From assembly GCA_016176335.1 (NCBI GenBank), contig JACOXI010000004.1:62001-126000 (forward strand): a stretch of DNA of 64,000 nt. The letters are read 5' to 3'. This DNA is from Candidatus Daviesbacteria bacterium (GTDB lineage Bacteria; Patescibacteria; Microgenomatia; Daviesbacterales; UBA10151). The position numbers were made by a program, and so were the translations under genes. Below, piece by piece: positions 63,997 to 64,000 of the stretch (the first letter of the stretch is position 1; the number at the start of each line of letters is the position of its first letter). Under the pieces are notes generated by a model. It searched no databases. It worked only from the letters and a program-made list of their open reading frames with translations, and was not told the origin of the DNA.

Positions 63997-64000
63997 CTGG

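Overview
The window reads as a piece of chromosome from an ultra-small-genome bacterium of the Candidate Phyla Radiation (Patescibacteria), most like the Microgenomates group. This placement is inferred from gene content and repeat style, not proven: a compact AT-rich genome, a single long type IV pilus locus, a minimal Phe-tRNA synthetase beta chain, a membrane-anchored MurF, an archaeal-type Tyr-tRNA synthetase, and many short palindromic repeats that run through essential genes.

Layout. 1-3.6 kb: the tail of a ClpP-fold serine proteinase, a small ORF, murF, an alpha/beta hydrolase and a DUF6580 membrane protein. 3.6-7.5 kb: a surface-sugar group (DegT aminotransferase, FdtA-like ketoisomerase, GT2 and GT39 glycosyltransferases). 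7.5-14.5 kb: cell wall and replication genes (murD, histidine phosphatase, murI, murC, gyrB, delta-prime subunit). 14.5-26.5 kb: a type IV pilus locus (pilB, pilT, pilC, pilins, prepilin peptidase, minor pilins, pilM/N/O). 26.5-31.7 kb, minus strand: a translation/RNA operon (recG, rpmF, nusB, ACP-like, rnc, rpsP, khpA, trmD). 31.7-38.7 kb: three large uncharacterised genes (AAA+ ATPase, linker protein, membrane transglutaminase-like protein). 38.9-43.3 kb: tyrS, a membrane protein, a REP-associated (RAYT-like) transposase and two small membrane proteins. 43.3-51.1 kb: F-type ATP synthase (atpB-E-F-H-A-G-D), with atpC displaced behind three opposite-strand genes. 51.1-54.8 kb: three GT2 glycosyltransferases. 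54.8-59.4 kb: a small membrane protein, a Cys-rich secreted repeat protein, tRNA-Tyr and a class A PBP. 59.4-64 kb, minus strand: pheT, pheS, a PRTase-fold protein and a PIG-L deacetylase.

The most striking thing is the repeat biology. At least four families of short palindromic or word-like repeats occur between genes and also in frame inside conserved genes (murC twice, murD, gyrB, trmD twice, recG, atpG, atpD, pheT, prepilin peptidase, a GT2, khpA). One family, a TTCCCAC...GTGGGAA hairpin followed by GGTAG, flanks and lies inside the RAYT-like transposase gene and recurs 30 kb away inside murC. This suggests a REP/RAYT system whose products persist as extra peptides in housekeeping proteins.

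Two further themes stand out. First, many genes at transcription-unit starts have a -10 box whose last base is 6-8 nt from the start codon (recG, tyrS, atpB, the PBP gene, pilin genes and others), which predicts largely leaderless mRNAs. Second, tyrS is of archaeal type and the only tRNA in the window, tRNA-Tyr, carries the archaeal-style C1:G72 pair on a bacterial long-variable-arm body. No stretch above 300 bases lacks a gene, and I saw no rRNA, CRISPR array or prophage.
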